Below, in pieces: positions 61,014-64,000 of a stretch of DNA of 64,000 nucleotides (its first letter is position 1; each line of letters opens with the position of its first letter). This DNA comes from Gymnogyps californianus. Lineage: Eukaryota; Chordata; Aves; Accipitriformes; Cathartidae. The DNA lies in the NCBI RefSeq assembly GCF_018139145.2, contig NC_059500.1, forward strand, positions 57,873,580-57,937,579. The letters are read 5' to 3'. Position numbers and translations under genes: made by a program. The notes under the pieces are model-generated. The model was not told the DNA's origin and did no database searches. It saw only the letters and a list, made by a program, of their open reading frames with translations.

Positions 61014-61024
61014 TTTCTAAATAG
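61014..61024 (+). CDS. Candidate last coding exon (stop) of the unrecognised small gene
   Basis: After the strongest acceptor-like sequence in the window (ctgtttttgtttctcctctccag) the frame expected from exon 56660-56704 reads Val (G + TT), Ser, Lys and a TAG stop at 61022-61024. The proposed protein would then have 100 residues: 58 mostly polar ones followed by a hydrophobic stretch (about 60-97) and a Val-Ser-Lys end, like a small tail-anchored or two-pass membrane protein. The coding part is too short to be evidence by itself. A clear polyadenylation signal close downstream was not found. Confidence 0.2.
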
Positions 61025-61720
61025 GGTATGTTTAGGAAAAAAAAGATCACTTTCACAAAACAAACAGTTGGGTTATTTTTGTCATTATTGAGCTAATGTT
61101 GTACTTCCAATTATATCATTCCCACTACTTTACAATGCCTTACTAATTACACTTAAAGTATAGTTTTTCCCTTTTGTGTTCGTATATTGATCGTTTCTTC
61201 ACAACTCCATAGTTTTCTGCCAGTATCGCCAGCTGCTCCTTTAAACTTTTACTATGCAAAGAGCTCATATTTTCTGTGAAATATCAAGAAATGCAATTAA
61301 CCTTGCTTTGACCTTTTCTCCACCTTAAGTATACTGCTTTGGATTCTATGTATAACAAAGGGTTGTCTTTCATGTTGTACAAACAATTTGAAATACTGAA
61401 AATAAGTCTTAACACAAATAGAATATATGTCAGGTTATACATTGACATGTGTGTACATGTTTGTATGTGTAATATATATAAATACATAAATGTATGTATT
61501 TGTATGCATGTGTACATAAAGGTGATGTGTATCCCATACATAAAAACTGCAAATATATTAATAGTATCTGTTATTAGAGGGAAGCATGCTTTGGAAATTT
61601 CTCCACAAATGCTCCGTGTCCGTTACTGTGTAAATTTTTTTTTCACTCAAACACATACCCTAAACCAACAAAATAGATCATAAGTAAGCGTTACATTACA
61701 AAAGATAGGGGTATGCATAG
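61025..61720. other. Non-coding stretch with TG/TA-rich low-complexity DNA
   Basis: Holds the TG/TA-rich tract at 61438-61530 and otherwise nothing I recognise. Confidence 0.5.
61438..61530 (+). repeat. TG/TA/ATGT-rich low-complexity tract
   Basis: Imperfect alternation of TGTGTACATG, TATATATAAATACATA and GTATGTATTTGTATGCATG words: a degenerate pyrimidine-purine microsatellite. Confidence 0.75.
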
Positions 61721-62350
61721 TGTGCAGTAGGTCAGCAGAAACCCCGCTTCCCTGGTAGGGATGGGAATTAGATGCCAGGGACCTGAATGCACTCTCCCTT
61801 CTGGGGGAGTTGCCTGCTTGGGGTCAGGGCCAGCCCTGGCAGTGCAGCTGCCCAGCCTTGCACCAGGGAAACCGCTGCGTGAGAAAAAGCTGTGAGAAGT
61901 GAGAGCCTGTCCCCCTTTGCTTGGGAACTGCTTTTAAACCCAGGCCCTTGCCCTCAGTCTCTACCGTAGCTACCCTGCCCACGCCTGGCTGTGTGCCTCC
62001 CTGACTCCAGCCCTGACCTGCTGACCTGCCTTCATCCCAGACCTGCCTTATCTCTGCAGACTTGTCTGGCTGTCACTGGACTGCAGCTGGTCTTGTTTAT
62101 TGTCTCCAGACCTGATCTTGTCACTGACTTGTTGACTCGACTTCCAGGCTTGACTTTGGACCTGCCCTGTGGTGGACTTGTCTGAGGATTGGGATTCTTA
62201 GCTGAAGCTTGTTACTGTCACTGGTCCTGTCCTGCTTGCCTTGTTAGGGTGCTGTGAGCCTGTGCTCCTTGTCACTGCCCCTGCCTGCCTTACTGTCATG
62301 TTTAGCTCCCAGTTTCCCTTGCTGAGCAGCCTGCTTCTGCTACTCCCTCA
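61721..62350 (+). mobile_element. GC-rich island, possible degenerate LTR
   Basis: A 630-base block with abrupt G+C enrichment against AT-rich flanks. Its middle and right parts are built from recurring 'gacctg', 'gacttg' and 'ctgcc' words. It can be read as starting TGTGCAGTAGG and ending CTCCCTCA, that is TG to CA, with near-similar flanks (catag left, cattag right). A 'cttttaaacc' TATA-like word lies near 61930. Similar GACCTG-rich blocks occur in LTRs of sauropsid retroviral elements, from general knowledge. No frame is convincing (a 64-codon and a 102-codon frame overlap it). Alternatives: a decayed first exon/CpG island or an unclassified repeat. Confidence 0.35.
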
Positions 62351-64000
62351 CATTAGGCATATAATATTTTTTAAATCCAGACCTAATCACAGATATAATT
62401 TACCTTCATTTGGATTTGTGCATGCTCAACTTGATGATCAGGCTCCTAGAAGCATTTCAAGTCGAGCATCCAAACATGGGAAATCATGTTTAGACCAAGT
62501 TCTAGCCCTTAACATTTCTGAAGCTCTTTGTGTACCTAAACTTCTCTAATAAATTCACAGCAGGGCATAAATGGGGTAGCTACAGGGAGAAGTTATCAGA
62601 TTTACACCCATTTTGCAAGTACAAAAGATGTAGGTGAACATCATTTTTCCTGTCAGTGACTTCATCCCCAGAAGGTTCAGTGATTCGCATTTTCTTGCAG
62701 TGATTGTCTCTACATATGCAGGCAACAAGCTCTTGAATGTGTACTCATTCATCACATGTCTGCCAACGTACCCAATGTTGGTCAAAAGCTCCTCCATCTT
62801 AAAGTCAGAGAATTTCAAATAGAAGCACAGAGGTGCTATTTTTAGGTTCCTGGGAAACAACATTTGGCATTAACTAAACTCTGGTATTTTCTACCTCTCT
62901 CTTCTCTGACATCATCCCATTTCTGGATATGTTACTGGAACAAACCAACCATTTGGATGATTGTCTCGTGGGCATTCTGGAAGAAATTGTTGACTTGGAA
63001 GGTTATGAGAATGAAATTGAGTACATTACATGTAGAGAATACATGTGATTATAAGTAGATGGAGCTGTAATAACTGAGGCAGCTGGGAGAATACTTTGTA
63101 TGGTGTTGCTCCTAGCACAAAATTCTCAATTTGGACGTTGTGCTCAGTATGTGTATTCAGAAAAATATCATTAGATGAAGAAAACTGAATCCTCTCTTCC
63201 TGTCATCTCCTTCCTTATGTACTATTATATTTTATGTATGTGATCTAAGGCAAAAATGAAATTAGCTCAATAATTTACAAGTTGATATGTAAGAGATAAG
63301 ATCAACTGCAGCTGCATATCTCTGTAAAAACAGTGATTAATTTAAATCATATCCTTGACTTGTTTATGAAACAGGAAAAGTCAGAAATCTTTCAGGAGAA
63401 TATTTCCTATATGGTGCTTTTTGTCCAAATTTTTATTATTTTGCATTAACATTTTGATGTTCTTTTTAAAAGTAGACACTTATGTAAAATTCTGATGCTC
63501 CATTACAACTTCATCAGTTTTGGTTACAAAAGCTATGCCACCCTAAAGGTAAAGTAAATTTGACTTGAGATGGGCTTTTTATACAAGTTTTCCCATTCTG
63601 GGAACTAAGCATTCTTAATATTAAAAATAATATCAGAGAAAGAAAAATAATTGAAGACCTGCAAAGGAGAACTGGAAAAATTATTCAAGGTAAACATTAA
63701 ATAAATGATATTGCCCAGAAATAGAATAATCTTAATGTATTTATTGTGAACATTATGATAAAGTTAATTATCTGACATCGGAAAAGGCATACTGAGCATT
63801 TTTAATTTGTTTTGCAAATTGTTTGGCTGGGCATAGTTTTATAATTTAGAGATGACAGGACATCATTAGGGGAGGAAGACTGAAAAATAAACATCCTTCA
63901 GAAACCCCAGTGTGAAGTATCTAGTCGTGTTGGTGAGTTGTTAGTCACATGAGTATTTACTTAGACCCCCCTTATGTGAATAACTGATCACTGGGAAAAA
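62351..64000. other. Non-coding stretch, no firmly recognised feature
   Basis: Between 62555 and 63050 opposing frames are open for 40-100 codons on both strands with protein-like wording, but I could not assign a family. The rest is AT-rich and featureless up to the window end. Confidence 0.4.

Overview
The window is AT-rich vertebrate nuclear DNA, almost certainly avian. The diagnostic features are many CR1 LINE copies on both strands, including 3' ends made of the octamer-type repeat typical of CR1, together with solo LTRs of the kind found in bird genomes (5' end TGTCCTGGTTTC, 3' end GGTTAAACCACGACA). No bacterial, organellar or ordinary dense coding structure is present. I found no tRNA, rRNA, CRISPR array or long intact host gene. 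The family names LTR and CR1 rest on sequence I recognise; no subfamily name is claimed.

Layout, left to right. 1483-2054: solo LTR, type I. 2762-11282: three exon-like segments of a possible host gene. 6371-8312: a CR1 cluster, one copy of which is split by a type I LTR at 6653-7247 with a perfect target duplication. 13785-14860: a 1.08 kb type II LTR on the minus strand carrying degenerate tandem repeats. 15300-16412: old CR1. 18189-18259: another exon-like segment. 23147-23707: a third LTR type. 27383-28036: type I LTR with perfect target duplication. 33.5-39.7 kb: decayed CR1 pieces in otherwise featureless DNA. 43347-44110: CR1 reverse-transcriptase segment. 46143-47725: CR1, including the youngest-looking copy. 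49.6-52.9 kb: fossils of much older elements (L2-like LINE, PIF/Harbinger transposase, possible piggyBac-like transposase). 53619-54962: CR1 piece followed by a second type II LTR with perfect target duplication. 56660-56704 and 61014-61024: the last exon-like segments. 61721-62350: a GC-rich island that may be another LTR.

How things fit together. Most of the recognisable content is a record of transposition rather than a set of cooperating genes. The one hint of a host gene is a chain of five short segments on the + strand (2762-2942, 5321-5387, 18189-18259, 56660-56704, 61014-61024). Each has strong splice-site sequence and one open frame, and all junction phases agree. Joined, they would give a 100-residue protein with a hydrophobic C-terminal half. 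An alternative last exon at 11180-11282, also phase compatible, has a polyadenylation hexamer just after its stop. This is an eye-made gene model that I cannot match to a known family, and it should be treated as a hypothesis. Boundaries of decayed repeats are approximate to a few tens of bases.
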